Shown here: positions 29,857 to 39,025 of the stretch, one piece after another
How the letters are laid out: the number at the start of each line of letters is the position of its first letter
How positions within the stretch are numbered: position 1 is the first letter of the stretch
Source of the DNA: Dyella sp. BiH032
Lineage (GTDB): Bacteria > Pseudomonadota > Gammaproteobacteria > Xanthomonadales > Rhodanobacteraceae
Assembly: GCF_031954525.1 (NCBI RefSeq)
Contig: NZ_CP134867.1
Location: 2,294,001 to 2,358,000 of the forward strand
Length of the DNA stretch: 64,000 nucleotides
Direction: 5' to 3'
Notes under the pieces: generated by a model
What the model was told of the DNA's origin: nothing
What the model saw: the letters and a program-made list of their open reading frames with translations, nothing else
Databases searched by the model: none
Made by a program: the position numbers and the translations under genes

Positions 29857-31365
29857 ATGTTCAATCACTTGCTCAGCCTGCTGATCTGGCTCCCGATCGT
29901 CGGTGCCATCCCCGTGCTGCTGGCCGGCTCCGGCCGACCGAATGCCGCGCGGTGGATCTCGCTGCTGGTGGCCGTGCTCACCTTCGTGCTCAGCCTGTTC
30001 CTGCTGCCGCAGTACAACGCGGCGGATAGCGCCAAGCAGCTCGGTGAGAGCCATATGTGGATCGCCTCGCTCGGCGTCCACTACAGCCTTGCGGTGGACG
30101 GCATCTCCGTCGCCCTGATCCTGCTGACCACTTTCGTCGGCATCCTGGTCATCGTGGGCGCCTGGGAAGTCATCCAGAACAAGCCGCACCAATACATGGC
30201 CGCCATGCTGGTGCTCGAAGGCCTGATGATCGGCGTGTTCTGCGCGACGGACGCATTGCTGTTCTACGTGTTCTTCGAGGCCATGCTGATCCCGATGTTC
30301 ATCCTCATCGGCATCTGGGGTGGTCCGCGCCGCGTCTATGCGACGCTGAAGTTCTTCATCTATACGTTCCTGGGCTCCATCTTCATGCTGGTGGGCCTGA
30401 TCTACCTGTACCTGAAGGCGGGCTCGTTCGACCTGCAGACCCTGGCGGCGCTGCCGCTGACTATGCAGGAGCAGACCTGGCTGTTCTTCGCCTTCCTCGC
30501 CGCCTTCGCGGTGAAGGTGCCGATGGTGCCGGTGCACACCTGGTTACCGGATGCACACGTGGAGGCGCCGACCGGCGGCTCCGTGGTGCTGGCCGCGGTG
30601 ATGCTGAAGATCGGCGGATACGGTTTCCTGCGCTTCTCGCTGCCGATCGTGCCGGATGCGTCTGAGGCCTATGCCTGGCTGGTGATCGGCCTAAGCCTGA
30701 TCGCGGTGGTCTACATCGGCTACATCGCGCTCGTGCAGGACGACATGAAGAAGCTGGTGGCGTATTCGTCCGTGGCGCACATGGGCTTCGTCACCCTGGG
30801 CATCTTCATCGCCTTCATGCTGGTGCGCGGCGCCGGCAACGTCGATGCCGCCAAGCTCGGCATGCAGGGCGCGATGGTGCAGATGATTTCGCACGGCTTC
30901 GTATCGGGCGCGATGTTCTCCTGCATCGGCGTGCTGTACGACCGCTTGCATACTCGCCAGATCAAGGACTACGGCGGCGTCATCAACGTGATGCCGTGGT
31001 TCGGCTTCTTCTACGTGCTGTTCGCCATGGCCAATAGCGGCCTGCCGGGCACCAGCGGCTTCGTCGGCGAGTTCCAGGTGATCCTGGCCAGTTTCCAGGC
31101 CAATCCGTGGATCGCGCTGTTCGCTGCCTTCACCCTGATCATCGGCGCGGCCTATACCCTGTGGATGGTCAAGCGCGTGCTGTGGGGCGAAGTGACCAAT
31201 CCGCACGTAGCCGAGATGAAGGACATCAATGGCCGCGAGGCTTTCGTGCTGATCGCCTTCGCCGCGGCCGTCATCGCCCTGGGCGTCTGGCCGCAGCCGC
31301 TGGTCCATCTGATGGACAGCTCCGTCACGCAGCTGGTGCAGCAGCTTGGCAACCACAAGATCTGA
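29857..31365 (+). CDS. nuoM: NADH-quinone oxidoreductase subunit M
   Basis: A 502-residue antiporter-like proton-pumping subunit. The conserved FYVFFEAMLIPMFILIGIWGG helix with its pumping Glu, the VPMVPVHTWLPDAHVEAPT segment, and the later TGFVGEF-like motif (here SGFVGEF) are present. I choose the start MFNHLLSLLIWLPI at 29857, which opens with the first helix; an in-frame ATG 33 bp upstream lies inside nuoL. Confidence 0.96.
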   Translation: MFNHLLSLLIWLPIVGAIPVLLAGSGRPNAARWISLLVAVLTFVLSLFLLPQYNAADSAKQLGESHMWIASLGVHYSLAVDGISVALILLTTFVGILVIVGAWEVIQNKPHQYMAAMLVLEGLMIGVFCATDALLFYVFFEAMLIPMFILIGIWGGPRRVYATLKFFIYTFLGSIFMLVGLIYLYLKAGSFDLQTLAALPLTMQEQTWLFFAFLAAFAVKVPMVPVHTWLPDAHVEAPTGGSVVLAAVMLKIGGYGFLRFSLPIVPDASEAYAWLVIGLSLIAVVYIGYIALVQDDMKKLVAYSSVAHMGFVTLGIFIAFMLVRGAGNVDAAKLGMQGAMVQMISHGFVSGAMFSCIGVLYDRLHTRQIKDYGGVINVMPWFGFFYVLFAMANSGLPGTSGFVGEFQVILASFQANPWIALFAAFTLIIGAAYTLWMVKRVLWGEVTNPHVAEMKDINGREAFVLIAFAAAVIALGVWPQPLVHLMDSSVTQLVQQLGNHKI

Positions 31366-31367
31366 GA

Positions 31368-32813
31368 ATGACCATGCCGAACATCAATGACATTCTGATC
31401 ATGCTGCCGGAGCTGTATCTGGTGGCGGCGGCGTGCCTCCTGCTGCTGCTGGACGCCTTCATGAAGCCGGAGCAGCGGGGCATGCTGCACTGGTTGTCGA
31501 TCGCCGTTGTGCTTGTCGGCATCTACCTGGTGATCTCCGGCCAGCCGGCCCAGCCGGTGCAGGCATTCGCGGGTATGTTCATCCGCGACGGCGTGGCGGA
31601 GATCCTCAAGGTCTTCGCGCTGCTCAGCGTTGCGCTGATCTTCGTCTACGCGCGTCCGTACCTGACTGATCGCAAGCTGTTCGTGGGCGAGTTCTACACC
31701 CTAATGATCTTCGCGGTGATCGGCGTGATGCTGCTGGTCTCCGCCGGCAGCCTGGTGACGGTGTACCTGGGTCTGGAACTGCTGACGCTGTCGTCGTACG
31801 CCCTGGTTGCTCTCAACCGGGATTCCCGCCTGTCTTCCGAGGCGGCAGTGAAGTACTTCGTGCTGGGCGCGCTGGCCTCGGGCATGCTGCTGTACGGCAT
31901 GTCGATGGTCTATGGCGCTACCGGCACCCTGGACCTGGCGACCCTGCACAGTGCGGCCGGGCACGCCACCATGAAGAGCCTGCTGCTGTTCGGCATGATC
32001 TTCATGATCGTGGGTATCGGCTTCAAGCTGGGTGCTGCGCCGTTCCACATGTGGATTCCGGATGTCTACCAGGGCTCGCCGACCGCGGTGACCATTTTCA
32101 TCGGTTCCGCGCCCAAGCTTGCCGCGTTCGGCATGGCGTATCGCCTGCTGGATTCCGGCCTGGGTGACCTCGCGCAGCATTGGCAGCAGATGCTCGCCGC
32201 GCTGGCGGTACTGTCGCTGGCGATCGGCAACCTCGTCGCGATCGTGCAGACCAACCTGAAGCGCCTGTTGGCATATTCGACCATCTCGCACATGGGCTAC
32301 CTGCTGCTGGGCCTGGTGAACGCCGGTCCGGAAGGCTACGCCTCGGCGCTGTTCTATGCCATCAGCTACGCGCTGATGGGCACGGCCGCCTTCGGCGTGA
32401 TCCTGGCGCTGGCCCGCGCGGGTTTCGAGTGCGAAGAGATCGACGACCTCAAGGGCCTCAACCAGCGTTCGCCGTGGATGGCCTTCCTGATGATGCTGGT
32501 GATGTTCTCGCTGGCTGGCGTGCCGCCACTGTTCGGCTTCTTCGCGAAGCTGCTGGTGCTGCAGTCGGCCATCCATGCCGGCCTGCTGTGGCTGGCTATC
32601 GTCGGCGCCGTGTTCGCGATCATCGGCCTGTACTACTACCTGCGCGTGGTGAAGGTCATGTACTTCGACAAGCCGGTAGAAGGCACGGAGTTGAAGATGC
32701 AACAGGACCCGTCCGTGCGTCTGGTGCTTTCGCTCAACGCGCTGACCTTGCTGGTGCTCGGCCTGTTCTGGGGCCCGCTGCTCGGCTGGTGCCGGAGCGT
32801 GTTTCCGGGTTGA
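31368..32813 (+). CDS. nuoN: NADH-quinone oxidoreductase subunit N
   Basis: A 481-residue antiporter-like membrane subunit that ends the operon. The family helices LVTVYLGLELLTLSSYALVAL (with its Glu), KLGAAPFHMWIPDVYQGSPT and LAYSTISHMGYLLLG are present. The start MTMPNINDILIM is 2 bp after the nuoM stop. A second ATG two codons later is possible. The stretch up to the tRNA promoter contains a short A-run but no clear terminator. Confidence 0.96.
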   Translation: MTMPNINDILIMLPELYLVAAACLLLLLDAFMKPEQRGMLHWLSIAVVLVGIYLVISGQPAQPVQAFAGMFIRDGVAEILKVFALLSVALIFVYARPYLTDRKLFVGEFYTLMIFAVIGVMLLVSAGSLVTVYLGLELLTLSSYALVALNRDSRLSSEAAVKYFVLGALASGMLLYGMSMVYGATGTLDLATLHSAAGHATMKSLLLFGMIFMIVGIGFKLGAAPFHMWIPDVYQGSPTAVTIFIGSAPKLAAFGMAYRLLDSGLGDLAQHWQQMLAALAVLSLAIGNLVAIVQTNLKRLLAYSTISHMGYLLLGLVNAGPEGYASALFYAISYALMGTAAFGVILALARAGFECEEIDDLKGLNQRSPWMAFLMMLVMFSLAGVPPLFGFFAKLLVLQSAIHAGLLWLAIVGAVFAIIGLYYYLRVVKVMYFDKPVEGTELKMQQDPSVRLVLSLNALTLLVLGLFWGPLLGWCRSVFPG

Positions 32814-32903
32814 TTGCGCAGGCGGCGATACGCGCCGCCGCTTGCCGTCATCGACGTTTCGTTCTGCCGACAAAAAAAATTCAAAACGAAGTCGGTAAAA
32901 CTC

Positions 32904-32932
32904 TTGCAAGAATTCGGCCAGCTGGCTAAACT
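32904..32932 (+). promoter_or_regulatory. sigma-70 promoter for tRNA-fMet
   Basis: TTGCAA (32904-32909) and TAAACT (32927-32932) with a 17-bp spacer. The predicted transcription start is near 32939, about 7 bases before the mature tRNA. Confidence 0.7.
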
Positions 32933-32945
32933 TTCAAATTCCTGG

Positions 32946-33022
32946 TGCGGGGTGGAGCAGTCTGGCAGCTCGTCGGGCTCATAACCCGAAGGTCGCAGGT
33001 TCGAATCCTGCCCCCGCTACCA
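32946..33022 (+). tRNA. metY: initiator tRNA-fMet (CAT)
   Basis: A 77-nt tRNA with encoded CCA. The CAT anticodon sits in a stem with three consecutive G:C pairs (GGG and CCC flanking the CTCATAA loop), the hallmark of initiators. The D arm (GAGC/GCTC) and T arm (GCAGG/CCTGC around TTCGAAT) are complete. The acceptor stem TGCGGGG/CCCCGCT leaves position 1-72 unpaired, as initiators require, but as T-T rather than the usual C-A. In E. coli a tRNA-fMet gene (metY) likewise precedes rimP-nusA-infB, so the synteny is old. Confidence 0.95.
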
Positions 33023-33028
33023 CATTCG

Positions 33029-33059
33029 AATCGGCGCCTTCATAGCGCCGATTTTTTTT
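33029..33059 (+). terminator. rho-independent terminator after tRNA-fMet
   Basis: Arms AATCGGCGC (33029-33037) and GCGCCGATT (33045-33053), followed by an unbroken T-run to 33059. A strong terminator that makes the tRNA a monocistronic transcript. Confidence 0.9.
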
Positions 33060-33583
33060 GCGTCGAACGCGGTGCATGTCGCCCACGCCGGATGTTTCGA
33101 GCGAAGGGCGCGATGCAAATCGATTCCGGGCAAGGTCGCCCCGGACCCTGGCGCCTCGGCCCGCATGCCGGCCTCTCAGAGGAGCCCCTTCGCGTGAAGC
33201 AAATGACCACGGTTGTTTCTGCTCACCTGCATGGCGGGCCAGTCCGTCCGGGTTTCCGGCCTGGGCCTGTCGATTGACGAATGCGCCCGCTTGGGCGATC
33301 TGGCCAAGCATCTGCGGGATGTGTATGCCAGAGGGTTTCCGCTCGATCCGGTGTACATGGCGATGTCGGGTGATGCGCGGGCCTGGGCACCTGCGACTGG
33401 AGATGGCGCGCTGGGTCTTTGCCAACTCGACCAGGGCATCCCGAGAAGGTGGAAGAGAAGTGCGACTACGGGATATTCCCTGGCAATGATTCCTTGGGCC
33501 TGGCGCTTTCAGGCCGGCGAGGAGACCCGATCGCGGCGGGCGTCGCGCTGCCGTGCCAAATCCCGCATTCGGCGGCTCGAATG
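33060..33583 (+). other. intergenic stretch with weak coding character
   Basis: About 520 bp in which I can name no gene. A frame from ATG 33231 (MAGQSVRVSGLGLSIDECARL) reads like protein for about 70 codons, with codon use similar to the neighbours, then turns into Arg/Ser-rich noise to its stop at 33635. It has no clear ribosome binding site and matches no family I know. It could be a decayed gene. A minus-strand frame ending in AGAGFEPATFGL is the familiar antisense-tRNA artefact. Confidence 0.35.
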
Positions 33584-33612
33584 TTGCAAAATCGACTTGA
33601 TCCGACTATGCT
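33584..33612 (+). promoter_or_regulatory. sigma-70 promoter for a candidate small RNA
   Basis: TTGCAA (33584-33589) and TATGCT (33607-33612) separated by 17 bp. The -35 and spacer are identical in form to the tRNA promoter at 32904. Transcription should start near 33619. Confidence 0.6.
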
Positions 33613-33618
33613 TCGCGA

Positions 33619-33724
33619 ACTCTGCAGCGGCCTAAGCGGAACGGTGAAGCGCCTCATCGGCGTACCCGTTTCCCCGCTACCGGATCTTTCTTTGAACAAG
33701 AAAGCCTCCTCGTGAGGCTTTTTT
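33619..33724 (+). ncRNA. candidate structured small RNA, about 105 nt
   Basis: The segment lies between a good promoter and a good intrinsic terminator and has no open frame with a ribosome binding site. It can fold into a long imperfect hairpin (AGCGGAACGG near 33635-33644 with CCGTT and CCGCT near 33667-33678), a hairpin with 7-base arms CTTTCTT (33686-33692) and AAGAAAG (33698-33704), and the terminator (AAAGCCTC 33701-33708 with GAGGCTTT 33714-33721, then T's). It is not 4.5S RNA, 6S RNA, tmRNA or a tRNA as far as I can see. It may be a free small RNA or an attenuated leader of the rimP operon. Confidence 0.45.
33701..33724 (+). terminator. rho-independent terminator of the candidate RNA
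   Basis: Arms AAAGCCTC and GAGGCTTT with loop CTCGT, then T's to 33724. Its 5' arm shares the bases 33701-33704 with the preceding hairpin, so the two cannot form together. Confidence 0.85.
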
Positions 33725-33839
33725 GTTGGGCGCAAGGATGCGTCGCGTCTTCGTCACATCCGGCTTGGTATGAATGCCGGTTTTGCGCGGATACGCCCGG
33801 AAAGAAGCCGGAAGAGTCGGGACATCGGCGAGATAAGGG

Positions 33840-33864
33840 AATGGGCCGTCAGCGCCCATTTTTT
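33840..33864 (+). terminator. terminator or attenuator directly before rimP
   Basis: Arms AATGGGC (33840-33846) and GCCCATT (33854-33860), then T's to 33864. Only 29 bases remain before the rimP ATG, too few for a promoter, so transcripts of rimP-nusA-infB must read through this hairpin. Confidence 0.75.
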
Positions 33865-33893
33865 GTTTCTGGCGACGGTAGAAAAAGACGGTT

Positions 33894-34406
33894 ATGGACA
33901 CGCAGGCACTGGCACAACGCTTCACCGAGGTACTGGCCGATCTGGGGCTGGAATGCCTTGGCGTGGAGTTCTCCCCGTCGCAGGGGCAGAGTACCCTGCG
34001 CGTTTATCTGGACGTGGAAGGGCGGGAGGTCACTCTCGACGATTGCGAGGCTGCCAGCCGCGAGTTGTCGGCCATGCTCGACGTAGAGGATCCGATTCCG
34101 GGGCATTACCTGCTGGAAGTGTCCTCGCCGGGCATCGACCGTCCGTTGTTCACGGCCGCCCAGTTCGACAAGGTGGCCGGGAAGGAAGTGAAAGTGCTGC
34201 TGAAGGCGCCGATCGAAGGTCGTCGCCGCCTGCGCGGCAAGGTATTGAAGGTGGAAGGCGAGCGCATTTCGCTGGAAGCCGAGGGGAAAGTGTTCGAGTT
34301 CGAGCATGACGCGGTGGAAAGCGCGCGCGTGGTGCCGGACTGGGCAGCGCTCGGCTACGTGCCGCAGCCCAAGCCCGGCAAGAAGCCGGCCAAGAAGGCC
34401 AAGTAA
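33894..34406 (+). CDS. rimP: ribosome maturation factor RimP
   Basis: A 170-residue RimP, needed for maturation of the 30S subunit. The N-terminal domain shows [22 protein letters not shown] and the signature [14 protein letters not shown] (about residues 77-90). A basic Lys/Pro tail ([11 protein letters not shown]) closes the protein. It is the first gene of the rimP-nusA-infB-rbfA-truB-rpsO-pnp series and lies behind an attenuator-like hairpin. Confidence 0.95.
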   Translation: MDTQALAQRFTEVLADLGLECLGVEFSPSQGQSTLRVYLDVEGREVTLDDCEAASRELSAMLDVEDPIPGHYLLEVSSPGIDRPLFTAAQFDKVAGKEVKVLLKAPIEGRRRLRGKVLKVEGERISLEAEGKVFEFEHDAVESARVVPDWAALGYVPQPKPGKKPAKKAK

Positions 34407-34453
34407 TCCATCAAGCGATCGGGCGTCGGAAGGGCGTCTACGGAGTTGCTGCA

Positions 34454-35953
34454 ATGAGCAAAGAACTGTTGCTGGTCGTCGACGCGGTTGCCAACGAAAA
34501 GGGCGTGCCGCGCGAAGTGATCTTCCAGGCGATGGAGGCCGCGCTGGCGTCCGCCGCTAAAAAGCGCTATCCGGAGGAAGATCCGGACATCCGCGTGTCG
34601 ATCAATCGCACGAGCGGTGAGTACGAAACGTTCCGTCGCTGGGAAGTGATTGCCGACGACGGCGAGATGGAATCGCCGTTCCGCCAGCTGCGCCTGATGG
34701 ACGCGACCGACGAGCGCGCCGATGCGCAGGTAGGCGAGCACATCGAGCAGCAGATCGAGAACGCGGAGTTCGGTCGCATCGCTGCGCAGGCCGCCAAGCA
34801 GGTGATCGTGCAGCGCGTGCGCGAAGCCGAACGCCAGCAGGTGGTGGACGCCTACAAGGATCGCGTGGGCGAGCTGATCACCGGCATCGTCAAGCGCGTC
34901 GAGCGCGGCAACGTCTACCTGGACCTGGGCGGCAACGCCGAAGCGTTCATTCCGCGCGACAAGACCATCCCGCGCGAATCGCATCGCGTCGGCGACCGCG
35001 TGCGCGGCTATCTGCACGAAGTGAAGTCGGAAATCCGCGGCCCGCAGCTGTTCGTCTCGCGCGCGGCGCCGGAATTCATGATCGAGCTGTTCAAGCTCGA
35101 GGTACCGGAAGTCGGCCAGGGCCTGGTCGAGATCAAGGGCTGCGCCCGCGATCCGGGCGATCGCGCCAAGATCGCCGTGGTGGCCCATGACAGCCGCACC
35201 GATCCCATCGGCGCGTGCATCGGCATGCGCGGTTCGCGCGTGCAGGCGGTGTCCAACGAGCTCAACGGCGAGCGCGTGGACATCATCCTGTGGCACGAGA
35301 ACCAGGCTCAGTACGTCATCAACGCGATGGCGCCGGCCGAAGTCCAGTCCATCATCATGGACGAGGAGAAACACTCCATGGACATCGCGGTGGCCGAAGA
35401 CAAACTGTCCCAGGCGATCGGCCGCGGCGGTCAGAACGTGCGCCTGGCCAGCAAGCTCACCGGCTGGCAGCTCAACGTGATGACGCAGGACCAGGTTGCC
35501 GCCAAGAGCGAAGCCGAGCAGGAGGCCGCGCGCCAGCTGTTCATGGAGAAGCTCGAGGTGGACCAGGAAATTGCCAACATCCTGGTGCAGGAAGGCTTCT
35601 CGAGCATCGAGGAAATCGCCTACGTGCCCAGCGCCGAGCTGCTGGCGGTGGAAGGTTTCGACGAGGACATCGTCGAGGAACTCCGCGCCCGCGCCCGCGA
35701 TGCGCTGCTGACCGAGGCCCTGGCGGTGGAAGAAGGCGTGAACGAGCCGTCGGAAGACCTGCTGGCGCTGCCGGGCATGAGCGAGTCGATCGCCTATGCG
35801 CTGGCCGAGCGTGAAGTGGTGACGCTGGACGACCTTGCCGACCTCGCCGTCGACGACCTGATCGATATCGAGGGTGTGGACGAAGACCTCGCCGCGAAGC
35901 TGATCATGGAAGCACGCAGGCCCATGATCGAGCGGCTGGAGAAGGGCGGCTAA
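34454..35953 (+). CDS. nusA: transcription termination/antitermination factor NusA
   Basis: A 499-residue NusA. In order: the N-terminal RNA-polymerase-binding domain, an S1 domain (about residues 135-200, GIVKRVERGNVYLDLG), two KH domains (GACIGMRGSRVQAVSNELNGE and AIGRGGQNVRLASKLTG), and two C-terminal helix-hairpin acidic repeats (about 360-490), as in gammaproteobacteria. NusA controls pausing and intrinsic termination and in other bacteria regulates its own operon, which makes the terminators ahead of rimP notable. Confidence 0.97.
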   Translation: MSKELLLVVDAVANEKGVPREVIFQAMEAALASAAKKRYPEEDPDIRVSINRTSGEYETFRRWEVIADDGEMESPFRQLRLMDATDERADAQVGEHIEQQIENAEFGRIAAQAAKQVIVQRVREAERQQVVDAYKDRVGELITGIVKRVERGNVYLDLGGNAEAFIPRDKTIPRESHRVGDRVRGYLHEVKSEIRGPQLFVSRAAPEFMIELFKLEVPEVGQGLVEIKGCARDPGDRAKIAVVAHDSRTDPIGACIGMRGSRVQAVSNELNGERVDIILWHENQAQYVINAMAPAEVQSIIMDEEKHSMDIAVAEDKLSQAIGRGGQNVRLASKLTGWQLNVMTQDQVAAKSEAEQEAARQLFMEKLEVDQEIANILVQEGFSSIEEIAYVPSAELLAVEGFDEDIVEELRARARDALLTEALAVEEGVNEPSEDLLALPGMSESIAYALAEREVVTLDDLADLAVDDLIDIEGVDEDLAAKLIMEARRPMIERLEKGG

Positions 35954-36079
35954 CCGCGGACGGCCGCGCCCCGGATGGGCGCGCCGAGGGAAGCCCGAAA
36001 GGCTTCCACCAGGGATGGCGGTATCCGGGCGGCCGTGGGTCGCTCGGGGTAAGCGCGGGAACGGCGGAGAAAGAACACG

Positions 36080-38884
36080 ATGTCGGACGTAACGATCAAA
36101 CAACTCGCCAAGGTACTTGGCTTGCCGGTGGACAGGCTGCTTGGGCAGCTGGCCGAAGCCGGCATGAAATTCTCCGATCCGGAGCAGGTCATCAGCAGCA
36201 CCGAGAAGGTGAAGCTGCTCGGATTCCTGCGCCGCACGCACGGCAAGAGCGAAGAGGCTGCCGAGGCCGAGGACAGCTCGCCGCGCCAGATCACGCTCAA
36301 GCGCCGCAAGGTCAGCGAGCTGAAGGTATCCACGCCGGGTGGCCGCGGCGCCGGTGGCGCCAAGACGGTGAACGTGGAAGTGCGCGCCAAGCGCACCTAC
36401 GTCAAGCGCAGCGTCATCGCCGAGGAAGCCGGTGCGGACCATGAGCGCGAGGACGCGCTGCGCAAGCTGCAGGAATCCCAGCAGCAGCGCGAGCACGAAG
36501 AGACCGAGCGCGTCGAAGCCGAGCGCCGTCGCCAGGAAGAGGCGCGCCAGCGCGAAGAAGCCGAACAGCAGCGCCAGCAGGAGGCCGAGGCCGAGCAGCG
36601 CCGCCTGCAGGTCGAAGCGGAGGCTGCTGCCAGGGCTGCCGAGGAAGCCGCCGCGGCTGCGCGCGAAGACGCGCCGGTCGAGCAGCAGCAGGCGCCGCAG
36701 CCGGAGGCCGCTCCGGAGTCGCCGGTGGCTTCTCCCAGGGAGAAGGCCGCACCGGTGCAGTCGTCCGTGCAGAAGATCGATCCGAAGGCGCTGGGCATGA
36801 TCCTGCCTCGCATTCACGAGCCGCGTCGCCGCGAAAAGCCGGTGGCCGCTCCCGCGCCTGCGCCGGCCCCCGCGCCGGCACCGGCGCCCGCCGCCGCCGC
36901 GGCCGCCGATGCGCGCAACAAGCCGCGCTTCGGCCGTGACCGCGACGAAGGTCCGGGCGGCAAGCGCTTCGCCGCGGGTGAGTTGCACCTGTCCGAGGCC
37001 GACCGCGCGCGCCGCAGCAAGCGCGGCAAGCCGGGCAAGCCCGGCCGTAATGAACCGGCGCGTGGCGGCAGTGCCGTCACCGGCACCGGCGCGCACGGCT
37101 TCTCCCGTCCCACCGCGCCGGTGGTACGTGAAGTCGTGATCGGCGATACCAATGTCGTCGCCGACCTGGCGCAGAAGATGGCCGTAAAGGGCTCGGAAGT
37201 GGTCAAGGCGCTCTTCAAGATGGGCGTGATGGCCACCATCAACCAGACCATCGACCACGACACCGCGGTGCTGGTGGTCGAGGAACTCGGCCACAAGGCC
37301 GTGGCCGCGAGTGAGAACAACGCCGAGGCCGCGCTGGCCGCGCACACGCAGAATGCGGAGCTGGAAGGCGAGAAGAAGCCGCGTCCGCCAGTGGTCACCA
37401 TCATGGGCCACGTCGACCACGGCAAGACCTCCCTGCTGGACTACATCCGTCGCACCAAGGTCGCGTCGGGCGAAGCCGGTGGCATTACGCAGCACATCGG
37501 TGCGTATCACGTTGAGACGCCGAAGGGCGTCATCACGTTCCTCGATACCCCTGGCCACGCGGCGTTTACCTCGATGCGTGCGCGTGGTGCCCAGTCCACG
37601 GACATCGTGGTGCTGGTCGTCGCCGCCGACGACGGCGTCATGCCGCAGACGGCGGAAGCCGTGCAGCATGCGCGCGCCGCCAAGGTGCCGCTGATCGTGG
37701 CGCTCAACAAAATGGACAAGTCCGACGCCAACCCGGACCACGTCAAGCAAGGCCTCGGCAACCTGGAAGTGATTCCGGAAGAGTGGGGCGGCGATACGCC
37801 GTTCGTGCCGGTGTCCGCGAAGACGGGCATGGGCATCGATGACCTGCTCGACGCGATCCTGGTCCAGTCCGAGGTGATGGAACTGACCGCCGTCGAGGAC
37901 GGCCCGGCATCCGGCGTGGTGATCGAGTCCAGCCTGGATCGCGGTCGCGGCCCGGTGGCGACGGTGCTGGTGCAGCAGGGCACGCTCAAGCGCGGCGACT
38001 TCGTCGTCTGCGGCATCGAATACGGCCGCATGCGTGCGCTGATCGACGAGAACGGCAAGACCGTGCAGGAAGCCGGTCCGTCGATTCCGGTGCAGGTGCT
38101 GGGCCTGTCCGGCGTGCCGGAGTCCGGCGACGATTTCGTGGTCGTGGCGGACGAACGCCTCGCCCGCGAAGTGGCTGCGGAGCGTCAGCTCAAACGCCGC
38201 GAAACGCGCATGGTCAGCAAGGCCAACCGCCTCGAAGACATCATGGCCCAGATGGGCCAGGGCGCCGAGCAGCAGACGCTCAACATCCTGGTCAAGGCCG
38301 ATGTGCAGGGTTCGGTGCAGGCGCTGCGCGAGTCGCTGAGCCAGATCGGCAACGAAAACGTAAAGGTCAATGTGATCGCAGCCGGCGTCGGCGGCATCAC
38401 GGAATCCGACGCCACCCTGGCGGCGGCTTCCAAGGCGCTGGTGATTGGCTTCAACGTGCGCGCCGATGCCTCGGCTCGCAAGGTGATCGACACGGCCGGA
38501 CTGGACGTGCGCTACTTCTCGATCATCTACGACGTCATCGACCAGGTGAAGCAGGCGGCTTCGGGCCTGCTGGGCAAGGAAGTGCGCGAGGAGATCATCG
38601 GTGTCGCCCAGGTGCGCGAGGTCTTCCGCAGCTCGAAGTTCGGCGCGGTGGCCGGCTGCATGGTCGTGGAAGGTACCGTCAAGCGCAGCAAGCCGATCCG
38701 TGTGCTGCGCGACAACACGGTGATCTTCCAGGGCGAGCTGGAATCGCTGCGCCGTTTCAAGGATCTGGTCGACGAAGTGCGCAACGGCATGGAGTGCGGC
38801 ATCGCCGTGAAGCAGTACAACGACGTGAAGGTCGGCGACCAGATCGAGTGCTTCGAGCGCATCGAGGTGGCACGCACGCTGTAA
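36080..38884 (+). CDS. infB: translation initiation factor IF-2
   Basis: A 934-residue IF-2, the GTPase that brings initiator tRNA to the 30S subunit, so its gene shares a neighbourhood with tRNA-fMet. An N-terminal IF2_N domain (about residues 1-55) is followed by a long charged coiled coil (about 115-200), an Ala-Pro repeat (about 255-275), a second IF2_N-like module (about 355-400), the G domain (GHVDHGKTS near 442-450; NKMD) and the tRNA-binding C-terminal domains. A 126-bp gap with a hairpin (GGAAGCC and GGCTTCC, 35989-36007) separates it from nusA. Confidence 0.97.
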   Translation: MSDVTIKQLAKVLGLPVDRLLGQLAEAGMKFSDPEQVISSTEKVKLLGFLRRTHGKSEEAAEAEDSSPRQITLKRRKVSELKVSTPGGRGAGGAKTVNVEVRAKRTYVKRSVIAEEAGADHEREDALRKLQESQQQREHEETERVEAERRRQEEARQREEAEQQRQQEAEAEQRRLQVEAEAAARAAEEAAAAAREDAPVEQQQAPQPEAAPESPVASPREKAAPVQSSVQKIDPKALGMILPRIHEPRRREKPVAAPAPAPAPAPAPAPAAAAAADARNKPRFGRDRDEGPGGKRFAAGELHLSEADRARRSKRGKPGKPGRNEPARGGSAVTGTGAHGFSRPTAPVVREVVIGDTNVVADLAQKMAVKGSEVVKALFKMGVMATINQTIDHDTAVLVVEELGHKAVAASENNAEAALAAHTQNAELEGEKKPRPPVVTIMGHVDHGKTSLLDYIRRTKVASGEAGGITQHIGAYHVETPKGVITFLDTPGHAAFTSMRARGAQSTDIVVLVVAADDGVMPQTAEAVQHARAAKVPLIVALNKMDKSDANPDHVKQGLGNLEVIPEEWGGDTPFVPVSAKTGMGIDDLLDAILVQSEVMELTAVEDGPASGVVIESSLDRGRGPVATVLVQQGTLKRGDFVVCGIEYGRMRALIDENGKTVQEAGPSIPVQVLGLSGVPESGDDFVVVADERLAREVAAERQLKRRETRMVSKANRLEDIMAQMGQGAEQQTLNILVKADVQGSVQALRESLSQIGNENVKVNVIAAGVGGITESDATLAAASKALVIGFNVRADASARKVIDTAGLDVRYFSIIYDVIDQVKQAASGLLGKEVREEIIGVAQVREVFRSSKFGAVAGCMVVEGTVKRSKPIRVLRDNTVIFQGELESLRRFKDLVDEVRNGMECGIAVKQYNDVKVGDQIECFERIEVARTL

Positions 38885-38925
38885 TCCGGGTGAGGGGCGC
38901 AGGCCCCTCGTTCCGTGGGAACCGG

Positions 38926-38959
38926 AGCCCGGGCAGACTTGTCCGGGCTTCGGCGTTTT
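38926..38959 (+). terminator. hairpin between infB and rbfA, possible attenuator
   Basis: Arms GAGCCCGG and CCGGGCTT around 38925-38950, followed by CGGCGTTTTTC. Because rbfA follows on the same strand, it is more likely a partial terminator or a processing or stability element. Confidence 0.4.
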
Positions 38960-39025
38960 TCGTATCCGCGCCGCCGCATCGGTTGGCGCACTGCCAGCCG
39001 CGCATGGGCGGTTGAAGGAGGCTTT

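Noticed and set aside
32979..33425. Minus-strand frame of 148 codons ending in AGAGFEPATFGL
   Set aside because: This ending is the translation of the reverse strand of the tRNA gene, a well-known false gene; the rest is Arg-rich and overlaps the tRNA terminator.
33671..33682. Ten bases (CCCCGCTACC) repeating the 3' end of tRNA-fMet, as if an attachment-site copy
   Set aside because: The match is too short to be meaningful, there is no integrase or other mobile-element gene between the copies, and the bases fall within the stem of the candidate RNA.
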